A stretch of DNA of 64,000 nucleotides, taken from positions 1 to 64,000 of the forward strand of contig NZ_JASNNW010000007.1 of NCBI RefSeq assembly GCF_030165005.1. Reading direction: 5' to 3'. Shown here in pieces: positions 53,517-61,243 of the stretch. Made by a program: the position numbers and the translations under genes. Position 1 is the stretch's first letter, and every line of letters starts with the position of its first letter. This stretch comes from Blastococcus capsensis (lineage in GTDB: Bacteria; Actinomycetota; Actinomycetes; Mycobacteriales; Geodermatophilaceae). A model generated the notes under the pieces. The model worked only from the letters and a program-made list of their open reading frames with translations. It did not search any database and was not told the DNA's origin.

Positions 53517-55529
53517 TCAGCCGGCCGGCGACGCGCCTGCCGAGGACGGCACCGTGTGGTCGGCCCCGCCGCTCCCGGCGTTCCCCGGAGTCGGCAACCA
53601 GCGCGCCCACCAGCGCAGGACGTGCTCGAACCGGGCCAGCCGGTGCCGGGGCCGCCCGGTGCGCGACAGGTCGTGCCCCTCGCCGGGGAACAGCAGGAGT
53701 TCCGTCGGGACGCCCCGGCGGAGGAGGTCCACGTAGAGCCGCTGGCCCTGCTCCAGGGGCGTGCGACAGTCATCCTCCGAGTGGACGACCAGGGTCGGCG
53801 TGGTGATGGCTTCGACGCGGGCCAGGGCGCTCTGCGCGGCGAGCCGGTCCGGATCGGTGCCGAGGTGCTGGTCCGGGAAGTACCAGCCGATGTCGGCCGA
53901 CCCCATGAAGCCGACCGGGTCGGTGAACGCCCCCTCCACGACGCCGGCGGCGAACCGGCCGGTCCGGCCCAGGAGCAGCGTGGCGAGATATCCGCCGTAG
54001 GAACCACCCATGATCCCGACCCGGCTCCCGTCGAGGGCCGGGTCGGTCAGGGCTGCGTCGAGGAACGCCAGCACGTCGTCGGCGTCGAGCCCTCCCCACG
54101 CCTGCCGGATGGCGCGACCGTGCGCCGCGCCGTAGCCGGAGGACCCGCGGGGGTTGCACTGCACGACGGCATATCCGGCGGAGACGAGCACCTGGGTCTC
54201 GTCCAGCAGGGTCCAGCCGTCCTGGGAGAACGGCCCCCCGTGCACCCTCAGCAGCACCGGGTGCGGCCCCGGCCCCGGCGGCGTCGTCACCCAGCCGTGC
54301 ACCGGGTACCCGTCGGGCGCGGTCGCGGTGCGCTCTCTCATCCGGTGCAGCCGCCCGCTGCCGCCGAGCGCCCGGCCGAAGGCCGTGAGCAGCCGCCGGC
54401 CGCCGTCGCTGATCGCCATCAGCTCACCGGCCGAGCGGTCGTGCGCCACCGTGACGACGACGATGCCGGCAGCGGCCGCGACCCCACGCACCGTGAACGG
54501 TCCTTCGATGAGGGTCTCCGGAGGGCCGCCGTCCACCGGTACGCGCAGCAGATCGACGGCGCCCTGCCGCTCCACCCCCATCACCACCGCACCGTCGGAG
54601 AGGACGGTGGCCGCGGTGAGGTCGCCCCGGTGGTGCTGCTCCGGATCCAGCAGGGGCACCAGCGGTCCGCCGTCTCCGGGCACCCGGCAGGGCACCGCCT
54701 GCCGGGCGACGCAGTCCAGCCCCTCCGGTCCCAGGTCGGGGACCGCGGTGACGACCAGGAACGCTCCGTCATCGGTGTACCCCGGTCGGGTGCACCCGGC
54801 CCGGGAGTCCGTGACGCGGCGGAGAGTGGAGCCGTCGGGCCGCACGACGTGCACGTCGCGGACCAGGTCCCGGTCCGCGCGCTCGTGGGTCGCCGCCACG
54901 AAGGCCAGCTCGGCACCGTCCGGGCGCCACGTGACGTCGGCGCAGTCAGCCGTGCCCGTGGTGAGCTGCACCGGCTCGGGCAGCGGTGCGGTGTCGTCGG
55001 CGAAGTCGGCCGGCAGGTCCAGCACGAACAGCTGGCTCGGCCGGTCGCGCACGAAACCCACGCCGTCGAGCCGGTAGCGCAGCGTGGTGATCAGGCGCGG
55101 CGGCTCGGCGGCGGCGTCGACGCCGTCGACCGTGCCGTACCGGCCGTGCTCGGGCACGCGGGCGACGTAGGCGAGCCGGCGGGAGTCCGGTGACCACACC
55201 GGCGCCCCGGCGCCCAGGTGGTGACTGGTCAGCCGGCGTGAAGCGCCGCCGGACGTGGGCAGCACCCGGATCTGCGGACGTCCCCCGGACTCGGTACCGA
55301 GGTAGGCCAGCCACCGGCCGTCCGGGGAGAACGCCGGGTCGGCGTCCCGCTGCCCCGACGTGAGCGGCCGGGCGGGTGCCGAGCCGTCGGTGGGCACCGC
55401 CCACAGCTGGCTGCGGTACTCGTCGGCCTCGAGGTCGGGCCACTCCACGGCCACGACCGCGATCCGGCCGTCCGGGGAGACCGCCGGGACGCCCGGCGTG
55501 CGCAGCAGCGCGAGGTCAGACGGGCGCAT
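53517..55529 (-). CDS. S9-family prolyl oligopeptidase-like serine peptidase
   Basis: This 670-residue protein has an N-terminal beta-propeller with WD40/PD40-like repeats (DPAFSPDGRWLAYLG, PVWSPDSRRLAYVAR, VTWRPDGAELAFVA) and a C-terminal alpha/beta hydrolase with the nucleophile Ser510 (IMGGSYGGYLATLLLG), the acid near VVHSEDDCRTPLEQG and the His in FPGEGHDLSRTG. No signal peptide, so cytoplasmic; acts on short peptides or acyl-peptides by family. ATG 55529 is favoured by TAGGTT eight bases upstream and by the N-terminus (MRPSDLALLRTPGVPAVSPDG). Confidence 0.92.
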   Translation of the reverse strand: MRPSDLALLRTPGVPAVSPDGRIAVVAVEWPDLEADEYRSQLWAVPTDGSAPARPLTSGQRDADPAFSPDGRWLAYLGTESGGRPQIRVLPTSGGASRRLTSHHLGAGAPVWSPDSRRLAYVARVPEHGRYGTVDGVDAAAEPPRLITTLRYRLDGVGFVRDRPSQLFVLDLPADFADDTAPLPEPVQLTTGTADCADVTWRPDGAELAFVAATHERADRDLVRDVHVVRPDGSTLRRVTDSRAGCTRPGYTDDGAFLVVTAVPDLGPEGLDCVARQAVPCRVPGDGGPLVPLLDPEQHHRGDLTAATVLSDGAVVMGVERQGAVDLLRVPVDGGPPETLIEGPFTVRGVAAAAGIVVVTVAHDRSAGELMAISDGGRRLLTAFGRALGGSGRLHRMRERTATAPDGYPVHGWVTTPPGPGPHPVLLRVHGGPFSQDGWTLLDETQVLVSAGYAVVQCNPRGSSGYGAAHGRAIRQAWGGLDADDVLAFLDAALTDPALDGSRVGIMGGSYGGYLATLLLGRTGRFAAGVVEGAFTDPVGFMGSADIGWYFPDQHLGTDPDRLAAQSALARVEAITTPTLVVHSEDDCRTPLEQGQRLYVDLLRRGVPTELLLFPGEGHDLSRTGRPRHRLARFEHVLRWWARWLPTPGNAGSGGADHTVPSSAGASPAG

Positions 55530-55537
55530 GGCGCCCG

Positions 55538-55543
55538 AACCTA
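55538..55543 (-). promoter_or_regulatory. Predicted -10 box of S9 peptidase gene (TAGGTT)
   Basis: TAGGTT is eight bases before ATG 55529, a leaderless arrangement. Confidence 0.45.
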
Positions 55544-55604
55544 GCCGACGGCGCCGGTACGCCACCCCGGGCGGGATGACGTACCGGCGCCGGCATCGGG
55601 CGGA

Positions 55605-56699
55605 TCAGTGGCGGGGATCCTTGCCCTGCTCCGCCTCGGCCTTGAGCCGCGCCTCGAGCTCCGCGGCGGCCTCGGGGCCTCCGGCGTGGAACTGCTCGGC
55701 CTCCTCCGGCTCGATGACCGGCTCGTCGCGGGACACGTCGCCGCGCGTCTTGAGCAGGCTGGCGACCGTGGCGACGATGAGCACGCCCAGGATGATCGAC
55801 AGCGACAGCCAGATCGGGATGTGCGGCACCGCCTCGATCGGCTCGCCACCGTTGATGAACGGCAACGAGTTGTCGTGCAGCGCCTCCATCACCAGCTTCA
55901 CGCCGATGAAGGCGAGGATGACCGCCAGGCCCAGCGACAGGTAGACCAGCCGCTTGAGCAGCCCGCCCAGCAGGAAGTACAGCTGGCGAAGGCCCATCAG
56001 TGCGAAGACGTTCGCGGTGAACACGATGAACGGCTCCCGGGTGAGGCCGAAGATCGCCGGGATGCTGTCGAGCGCGAAGATCAGGTCCGTCGTCCCCAGG
56101 GCGAGGAAGATGATGATCATCGGCGTCCAGACCTTCTTGCCGTTCTCCATCACCCGGACCTTGGCGCCGTGGTAGTCCTGGCTGATCGGCAGGACCTTGC
56201 GCATCCGGCGGATGAAGGCGTTCTCCTCGTAGTCCTCGTCGTCACCGCGGTGCCGGACCAGGTTGACCGCGGTGTAGATGAGGAAGGCGCCGAAGAAGTA
56301 GAAGACCCAGTTGAAGCGCGCGATGAGCGCGGCGCCGAGCAGGATGAAGATCCCGCGCAGGACGAGCGCGATGATGATGCCCACCATCAGGGCCTCCTGC
56401 TGCAGGTGCCGGGGCACCCTGAAGCGGGCCATGATGATCACGAAGACGAACAGGTTGTCGACCGAGAGCGAGTACTCGGTGAGCCAGCCGGCGTAGAACT
56501 CCGTCGCGTACTGCCCGTTGGTGAACGCGAGCAGGAGGAGCCCGAAGAGCAGGGCCAGGGTGACGTAGAAGCTCACCCAGATCCCCGCCTCCTTCATGGA
56601 GGGCTCGTGCGGGCGGCGGGTGACGATCGCGAGGTCCGCGAGCAGCAGGACGGTGAGCCCCACGAACGTCGCGATCTCGAACCAGACAGGTAGCTCCAT
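55605..56699 (-). CDS. TerC-family membrane protein 1, Mn2+-riboswitch controlled
   Basis: This 364-residue protein has about nine membrane helices and the family motifs SLSVDNLFVFVIIMARF and FALDSIPAIFGLT, with membrane acidic residues thought to bind metal. TerC/MeeY/Alx-type proteins export Mn2+, in some bacteria to metalate secreted enzymes. The cytoplasmic C-tail is Glu/Ala-rich. A yybP-ykoY manganese riboswitch lies directly upstream (56726-56842). GGAGG ten bases before ATG 56699 can pair with the riboswitch 3' strand. It follows the second TerC gene, 164 bases apart, but has its own riboswitch. Confidence 0.93.
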   Translation of the reverse strand: MELPVWFEIATFVGLTVLLLADLAIVTRRPHEPSMKEAGIWVSFYVTLALLFGLLLLAFTNGQYATEFYAGWLTEYSLSVDNLFVFVIIMARFRVPRHLQQEALMVGIIIALVLRGIFILLGAALIARFNWVFYFFGAFLIYTAVNLVRHRGDDEDYEENAFIRRMRKVLPISQDYHGAKVRVMENGKKVWTPMIIIFLALGTTDLIFALDSIPAIFGLTREPFIVFTANVFALMGLRQLYFLLGGLLKRLVYLSLGLAVILAFIGVKLVMEALHDNSLPFINGGEPIEAVPHIPIWLSLSIILGVLIVATVASLLKTRGDVSRDEPVIEPEEAEQFHAGGPEAAAELEARLKAEAEQGKDPRH

Positions 56700-56709
56700 G
56701 CGGTGGGGT

Positions 56710-56716
56710 CCTCCGG
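56710..56716 (-). promoter_or_regulatory. Masked Shine-Dalgarno of terC 1
   Basis: RNA CCGGAGG (56716-56710) holds the ribosome site and is complementary to CCUCCGG at 56742-56736 inside the riboswitch 3' region. Confidence 0.55.
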
Positions 56717-56725
56717 GGACAAGCA

Positions 56726-56842
56726 GGTGTCAGCACCGGAGGTCTCTCCCACCGCAGACCGAGAGGCCTGCGATCAGCAGCACCGGAGGCCATGGGACCT
56801 CGTGATGACGACACTGCCGCGGGGGGATACTCCCCTCCTGGC
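56726..56842 (-). ncRNA. yybP-ykoY manganese riboswitch (copy 1)
   Basis: Minus-strand leader with the marks of the class: GGAGGGGAGUAUCCCCCCGC at the 5' side, UCGUCAUCACGAGG loop, and GGGAGAGACCUCCGG at the 3' side, ending just before GUGCUGACACC. In characterised cases Mn2+ docks two loops and switches on a Mn2+ exporter gene downstream. The distance to the terC ATG and the complementarity of ACCUCCGG with the Shine-Dalgarno suggest control of translation. Confidence 0.85.
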
Positions 56843-56863
56843 ATCCCCCGGCGGCCGCGATCG

Positions 56864-58108
56864 TCAGTGTTCGCGTCGCTCCGGGTTCGCGGCGCTCACG
56901 GTACCGGTTCGGTCGCCGCCTGACCCGCTGGACTCCCGGACGCCTCCCACGGACGACTCGCCACGCGCCGGTACCACGGGATGCCCGTCCACCCCGCGGC
57001 CCAGCGGGTCTCCGTCGGGCCCGCCGATCGCGACGTGCGGATCGGCGCCGGCGGGCCGCTCCCCGGCCGCCAGCCCCGCCGGCGCCTCCGGGACCCCGGC
57101 CTCGGGCGTGGCCGCGCGCAGGGCCGCGTGCTCGGCCCGGTCCCGGCGGCTGCGGGCGAGGCTCAGCACCGTCGTCACGAGCAGGGTGACCAGGATGACC
57201 GTCAACGACAGCCAGGTCGGGATCTCGGGGATCAGCGTCACGTGCTCACCGCCGCTGACGAACGGCAGTTCGTTGGTGTGCAGCGCGTGGATGACCAGCT
57301 TGACCCCGATGAAGCCCAGGATGACGGCCAAGCCGTACGCCAGGTAGACCAGCCGGTCCAGCAGCCCGTCGATCAGGAAGAACAACTGGCGCAGGCCGAG
57401 CAGCGAGAAGGCGTTCGCGGTGAAGACGAGGAAGGTCTCCTGCGTCAGCCCGAAGATCGCCGGGATCGAGTCGACCGCGAAGATGATGTCGGCGGTGCCG
57501 ATCGCGATCAGCGCGATGGCCAGCGGGGTGAGGTAGCGCTTGCCCTCGAGCTTCACCGTCATCCGGTCGGAGTGGTACTCGTCGGTGGTGCGCAGCCGCT
57601 TGCGCGCGAACCGGAGGACCGCGTTCTCCTGGTAGTCCTCGTCCTCGGAGTGCCCACCGCTACGGGCCTGGATCCAGGCGGTGTAGATGAGGATGCCGCC
57701 GAACAGGTAGAAGACCCAGCTGAAGTTCTCGATCGCGGCCGCGCCGACGATGATGAACACGGTACGCAGCGCCAGCGCGAAGGCGATGCCGAAGAGCAGC
57801 ACCTTCTGCTGCATCTCCCGAGGCACCCCGAAGCTGGCCATGATGATCACGAAGACGAAGAGGTTGTCGACCGACAGGCTCTTCTCGGTGATGTAGCCGG
57901 CGAAGTACTCACCGCCGTAGGTCCCACCGTAGAAGACCCAGATGAGGATGCCGAACACCACGGCGAGCGCGACGTAGATCGCCGACCAGGTGGCGGATTC
58001 GCGCAGGGTCGGCGCGTGCGGCGTGCGCACGTGGCCGAAGAAGTCGAAGGCGAGCATGGCCACGATCACGGCGACCGTGACTGCCCACACCCAGAACGGC
58101 ACGTCCAA
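56864..58108 (-). CDS. TerC-family membrane protein 2, Mn2+-riboswitch controlled
   Basis: This 414-residue protein has the TerC core (KSLSVDNLFVFVIIMASF, FAVDSIPAIFGLTQET) with about nine membrane helices, followed by a long hydrophilic Gly/Pro/Glu-rich C-tail from about residue 310. By family it would export Mn2+ or act in metal/redox homeostasis. TTG 58108 is chosen since GGAGG ends six bases upstream; GTG 58102 is possible. It has its own yybP-ykoY riboswitch (58126-58246). The two TerC proteins share the core but differ in loops and tails, so they are old paralogs. Confidence 0.92.
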   Translation of the reverse strand: MDVPFWVWAVTVAVIVAMLAFDFFGHVRTPHAPTLRESATWSAIYVALAVVFGILIWVFYGGTYGGEYFAGYITEKSLSVDNLFVFVIIMASFGVPREMQQKVLLFGIAFALALRTVFIIVGAAAIENFSWVFYLFGGILIYTAWIQARSGGHSEDEDYQENAVLRFARKRLRTTDEYHSDRMTVKLEGKRYLTPLAIALIAIGTADIIFAVDSIPAIFGLTQETFLVFTANAFSLLGLRQLFFLIDGLLDRLVYLAYGLAVILGFIGVKLVIHALHTNELPFVSGGEHVTLIPEIPTWLSLTVILVTLLVTTVLSLARSRRDRAEHAALRAATPEAGVPEAPAGLAAGERPAGADPHVAIGGPDGDPLGRGVDGHPVVPARGESSVGGVRESSGSGGDRTGTVSAANPERREH

Positions 58109-58113
58109 GAAAA

Positions 58114-58122
58114 CCCTCCGGT
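58114..58122 (-). promoter_or_regulatory. Masked Shine-Dalgarno of terC 2
   Basis: RNA ACCGGAGGG (58122-58114) contains the ribosome site; its first eight bases can pair with CCUCCGGU at 58147-58140, 17 bases upstream, in the riboswitch 3' part. Confidence 0.6.
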
Positions 58123-58125
58123 GAC

Positions 58126-58246
58126 TGGCTGCTGTCAGTACCGGAGGTCTCTCCCACCGCCTACCCGAGGGTGACGGCCGGCGGGCCGGGGATCGGACGA
58201 TCCCGTAGTGACGACCCTGCCGCGCGGGGGTACTCCCCTCCAGATC
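58126..58246 (-). ncRNA. yybP-ykoY manganese riboswitch (copy 2)
   Basis: Same layout as copy 1: GGAGGGGAGUACCCCCGCGC at the 5' side, UCGUCACUACGGGAUCG loop, GGUGGGAGAGACCUCCGGUA at the 3' side. The middle stems differ in sequence but keep pairing. It lies directly upstream of the second terC gene. Confidence 0.85.
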
Positions 58247-58631
58247 GGACGCGCTCGGTGAGCACATCCACCCGGCCGAACGCCTGACCCGCCGGGGAAG
58301 TTCCCGCCGGACCGATGAGCGGGTGCGCCTTCGCACCCTTCCGCCACGCTTCCGTAGCGCTGCCGGAGTCCGTCGGCGGTGAACGGCTGCCAGCCACCCC
58401 GGTTCCCGCACAGGACTCCGGCGAGGCGATGCCCTCCCGCGGATCGACAACACCGTGCACGACGCCGGTGGTGCGCTGCCACGCCTGGTCGCCGACCTAC
58501 AGCGGGACGGTCGTCGAGTCGACCGAGGTGATCGCCGACGTCAGCGGCGGACTGCCGTGGCCGGCTGCCGTGGCCGGCCGAGTCGACGGGAGGGCCGGGA
58601 GGACCGGGCGCCGTCACGGTTGGGCTCCGGC
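58247..58631. other. Region between uvrB end and terC 2 riboswitch
   Basis: These 385 bases must hold the uvrB terminator and the promoter of the terC 2 transcript. Frames of up to 113 codons exist (58315-58656 plus) but overlap the uvrB 3' end and show no family pattern or ribosome site, so I do not call a gene. No strong perfect hairpin was found. Confidence 0.45.
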
Positions 58632-60746
58632 TCAGGCGTGCGCGGCGTCGAACTGACGGAGCTCCTTCTTCAGCTCGTTCAGCTCGTCGCGGAGCCGGGC
58701 GGCCACCTCGAACTGGAGTTCGCGGGCGGCGGCGAGCATCTGCTCGTTCATGGTCGTGATCATGTCGGCCAGCTCGGCACGCGGCAGGCCCTGCACGTCG
58801 ATCGATCCGGCCTTGGCCCTGCTCTTCGACGACAGGCCCGGGACCGGTGCCTTGCCGCGGGACTGCTGCCGGCCGGAGCCGCCGATCAGCTCGGTGGCCT
58901 CCGAGTCCTCCGCTTCTCGGTAGATGCCTTCGAGGATGTCCACGATCTTCTTCCGCAGCGGCTGCGGATCGACGCCGCGTTCCGTGTTGTACGCGATCTG
59001 CTTCTCGCGCCGCCGGTTGGTCTCCTCGATCGCCTGGGCCATCGACGGGGTGATCCTGTCGGCGTACATGTGCACCTGGCCGGACACGTTCCGCGCGGCC
59101 CGGCCGATGGTCTGGATCAGCGACTTGCCCGACCGGAGGAAGCCCTCCTTATCGGCGTCGAGGATGGCCACCAGGGAGACCTCGGGGAGGTCCAGTCCTT
59201 CGCGCAGCAGGTTGATGCCGACGAGCACGTCGTACTCGCCCTGCCGCAGCTCCCGCAGCAGCTCCACCCGGCGCAGCGTGTCCACCTCCGAGTGCAGGTA
59301 GCGCACCTTGATGCCGAGCTCGAGCAGGTAGTCGGTGAGGTCCTCGGCCATCTTCTTGGTGAGCGTGGTGACCAGCACCCGCTCGTCCTTCTCGGTGCGC
59401 AGCCGGATCTCGTGCACCAGGTCGTCGATCTGGCCCCTGGTCGGCTTGACGACCACCTCCGGGTCGATCAGCCCGGTGGGCCGGATGACCTGTTCGACGA
59501 CCTCCCCGCCGGTACGGCCCAGCTCGTAGTCCCCCGGCGTGGCGGACAGGTACACCGTCTGGCGGATCCGGTCGGTGAACTCCTCCCAGCGCAGCGGGCG
59601 GTTGTCCATCGCCGAGGGCAGCCGGAAACCGTGCTCGACCAGCGTCCGCTTGCGGCTCATGTCGCCCTCGTACATGCCGCCGATCTGCGGGACGGTCACG
59701 TGCGACTCGTCGATGACGAGGAGGAAGTCCTCGGGGAAGTAGTCGATGAGACATGCGCCGGCGCTGCCGGGGGCGCGGCCGTCGATGTGCCGCGAGTAGT
59801 TCTCGATGCCGGAGCAGAAGCCGACCTGGCGCATCATCTCGATGTCGTAGGTGGTGCGCATGCGCAGCCGCTGGGCCTCCAGCAGCTTGCCCTGCCTGTC
59901 CAGCTCGGCCAGCCGCTGCTCCAGCTCGGCCTCGATGCCACGGATCGCCCGCTCCATGCGGTCGGGCCCGGCGACGTAGTGGCTGGCCGGGAAGACGAAC
60001 AGCTCATCGACCTCCCGGACGACCTCCCCCGTCAGCGGGTGCAGGTAGTAGAGCCGCTCCACCTCGTCGCCGAACATCTCGATCCGGACGGCGAGCTCCT
60101 CGTAGACCGGGAAGACCTCGATCGTGTCGCCGCGCACCCGGAACGTGCCGCGGGTGAACGACAGGTCGTTGCGGGTGTACTGCTCGGTGACCAGGGTGCG
60201 CAGCAGCTCGTCGCGGTCGCGCTCCTCCCCCACCGAGATCTTGAGCGCGCGGTCGACGTACTCCTCGGGAGTGCCCAGGCCGTAGATGCAGGAGACGGTG
60301 GAGACCACGACGACGTCGCGGCGGGTGAGCAGGCTGTTCGTGGCCGAGTGCCGCAGCCGCTCGACCTCCTCGTTGACCGAGGAGTCCTTCTCGATGTAGG
60401 TGTCGGTCTGCGGGACGTAGGCCTCGGGCTGGTAGTAGTCGTAGTACGACACGAAGTACTCGACGGCCGCGTCGGGCAGCAGCTCGCGGAACTCGTTGGC
60501 CAGCTGCGCGGCGAGGGTCTTGTTCGGCGCCATCACCAGCGTCGGCCGCTGGACCTGCTCGATCAGCCACGCCGTCGTCGCCGACTTGCCGGTGCCCGTG
60601 GCGCCGAGCAGGACGACGTCCTGCTCGCCGGCGTCCACCCGCTCGGCGAGGGCCTTGATCGCCGCCGGCTGGTCACCCGCGGGTTCGAACTCGCTGACGA
60701 CGCGGAAGCGCCCCTGGGTGGGCCGGAGATCGGTGGTCGTGCGCAC
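58632..60746 (-). CDS. uvrB: Excinuclease ABC subunit B
   Basis: This 704-residue helicase-like repair factor receives damage from UvrA and recruits UvrC. Walker A GATGTGKS (48-55), the beta-hairpin [11 protein letters not shown], helicase motifs ([23 protein letters not shown]), and a C-terminal UVR helix pair ([20 protein letters not shown]) are present. A Ser/Gly/Lys-rich insertion precedes the UVR motif. GTG 60746 is chosen: TACCGT (60754-60759) is exactly seven bases upstream, giving a leaderless mRNA; the frame open to 61106 is non-coding. Divergent from glgX. Confidence 0.96.
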   Translation of the reverse strand: MRTTTDLRPTQGRFRVVSEFEPAGDQPAAIKALAERVDAGEQDVVLLGATGTGKSATTAWLIEQVQRPTLVMAPNKTLAAQLANEFRELLPDAAVEYFVSYYDYYQPEAYVPQTDTYIEKDSSVNEEVERLRHSATNSLLTRRDVVVVSTVSCIYGLGTPEEYVDRALKISVGEERDRDELLRTLVTEQYTRNDLSFTRGTFRVRGDTIEVFPVYEELAVRIEMFGDEVERLYYLHPLTGEVVREVDELFVFPASHYVAGPDRMERAIRGIEAELEQRLAELDRQGKLLEAQRLRMRTTYDIEMMRQVGFCSGIENYSRHIDGRAPGSAGACLIDYFPEDFLLVIDESHVTVPQIGGMYEGDMSRKRTLVEHGFRLPSAMDNRPLRWEEFTDRIRQTVYLSATPGDYELGRTGGEVVEQVIRPTGLIDPEVVVKPTRGQIDDLVHEIRLRTEKDERVLVTTLTKKMAEDLTDYLLELGIKVRYLHSEVDTLRRVELLRELRQGEYDVLVGINLLREGLDLPEVSLVAILDADKEGFLRSGKSLIQTIGRAARNVSGQVHMYADRITPSMAQAIEETNRRREKQIAYNTERGVDPQPLRKKIVDILEGIYREAEDSEATELIGGSGRQQSRGKAPVPGLSSKSRAKAGSIDVQGLPRAELADMITTMNEQMLAAARELQFEVAARLRDELNELKKELRQFDAAHA

Positions 60747-60753
60747 GGGGACG

Positions 60754-60776
60754 ACGGTACGTCGGCGGTGTGACAG
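60754..60776 (-). promoter_or_regulatory. uvrB promoter with partial PafBC-like element
   Basis: Minus strand: CTGTCACAC - eight bases - TACCGT, then seven bases to GTG 60746. Mycobacterial PafBC promoters read TTGTCRGTG-N8-TANNNT. The spacing fits exactly but only about five of nine upstream bases match. Confidence 0.4.
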
Positions 60777-60840
60777 AACGCGTCGCGAGCGCTGCCCGCG
60801 ACCGGTGGGGCGGCCGGCGCGGGAGCGACAGGGTGGGTAC

Positions 60841-60869
60841 TTGTCTCCTCCGCCGGACACCCCTAGCGT
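60841..60869 (+). promoter_or_regulatory. Predicted glgX promoter
   Basis: TTGTCT, 17-base spacer, TAGCGT: a good fit for a housekeeping actinobacterial promoter on the plus strand. Confidence 0.5.
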
Positions 60870-60942
60870 GCCTGGTCGCAGGGCGGTTCCGCCGAGGACC
60901 AGCGCCACCCGGGATCCCCGGGCGAGGTCGGCCCCCGGCGCA

Positions 60943-60974
60943 CCGGCGTCCCGGTCCTCCCACCGGGACGCCGG
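60943..60974 (+). repeat. Perfect 12-bp inverted repeat in glgX leader
   Basis: CCGGCGTCCCGG, loop TCCTCCCA, CCGGGACGCCGG. It lies inside the predicted glgX leader, 270 bases before the start codon, so it is either a leader element or an early terminator. Confidence 0.65.
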
Positions 60975-61243
60975 CTCCGCGTCGCTCCCGGGCGTCCGGG
61001 CACCCGGGAACATCCCGGGCGGCCCTGCGCACGACGCCCCCTGCGGCCCGCCGCGGGGGGCGCCGTCGGCTCCGGGGTCCCCGGCTCTCCCGGCGGTCCG
61101 GCTCACACGGCGTGGAGGTGTGGCGAGCTCCTGGCGCGGGCAACGATCTCCCGACGTCCGTCCCGACCCGGTGGCACCAGCACACGCGCCGCGTCACCGC
61201 CCCGTACCCCTCGGGGCGCCCCGCGCAGGAGGAACTCCCCACG

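Larger units (their letters stand above)
60747..61243. other. Long uvrB/glgX intergenic region
   Basis: About 500 bases without a gene. Contents: the uvrB promoter; a plus-strand promoter TTGTCT (60841-60846)-17-TAGCGT (60864-60869); a perfect 12-bp hairpin at 60943-60974; several further CCCGGG dyads near 60909-60921 and 61007-61020; and AGGAGG at 61228-61233 for glgX. The glgX leader would be about 370 bases. Confidence 0.6.

Noticed and set aside
58315..58656. 113-codon plus-strand frame between terC 2 and uvrB
   Set aside because: Overlaps the uvrB 3' end, has no ribosome site and no family pattern.
58455..60773. 772-codon open frame opposite uvrB
   Set aside because: Shadow of uvrB; no start signals.
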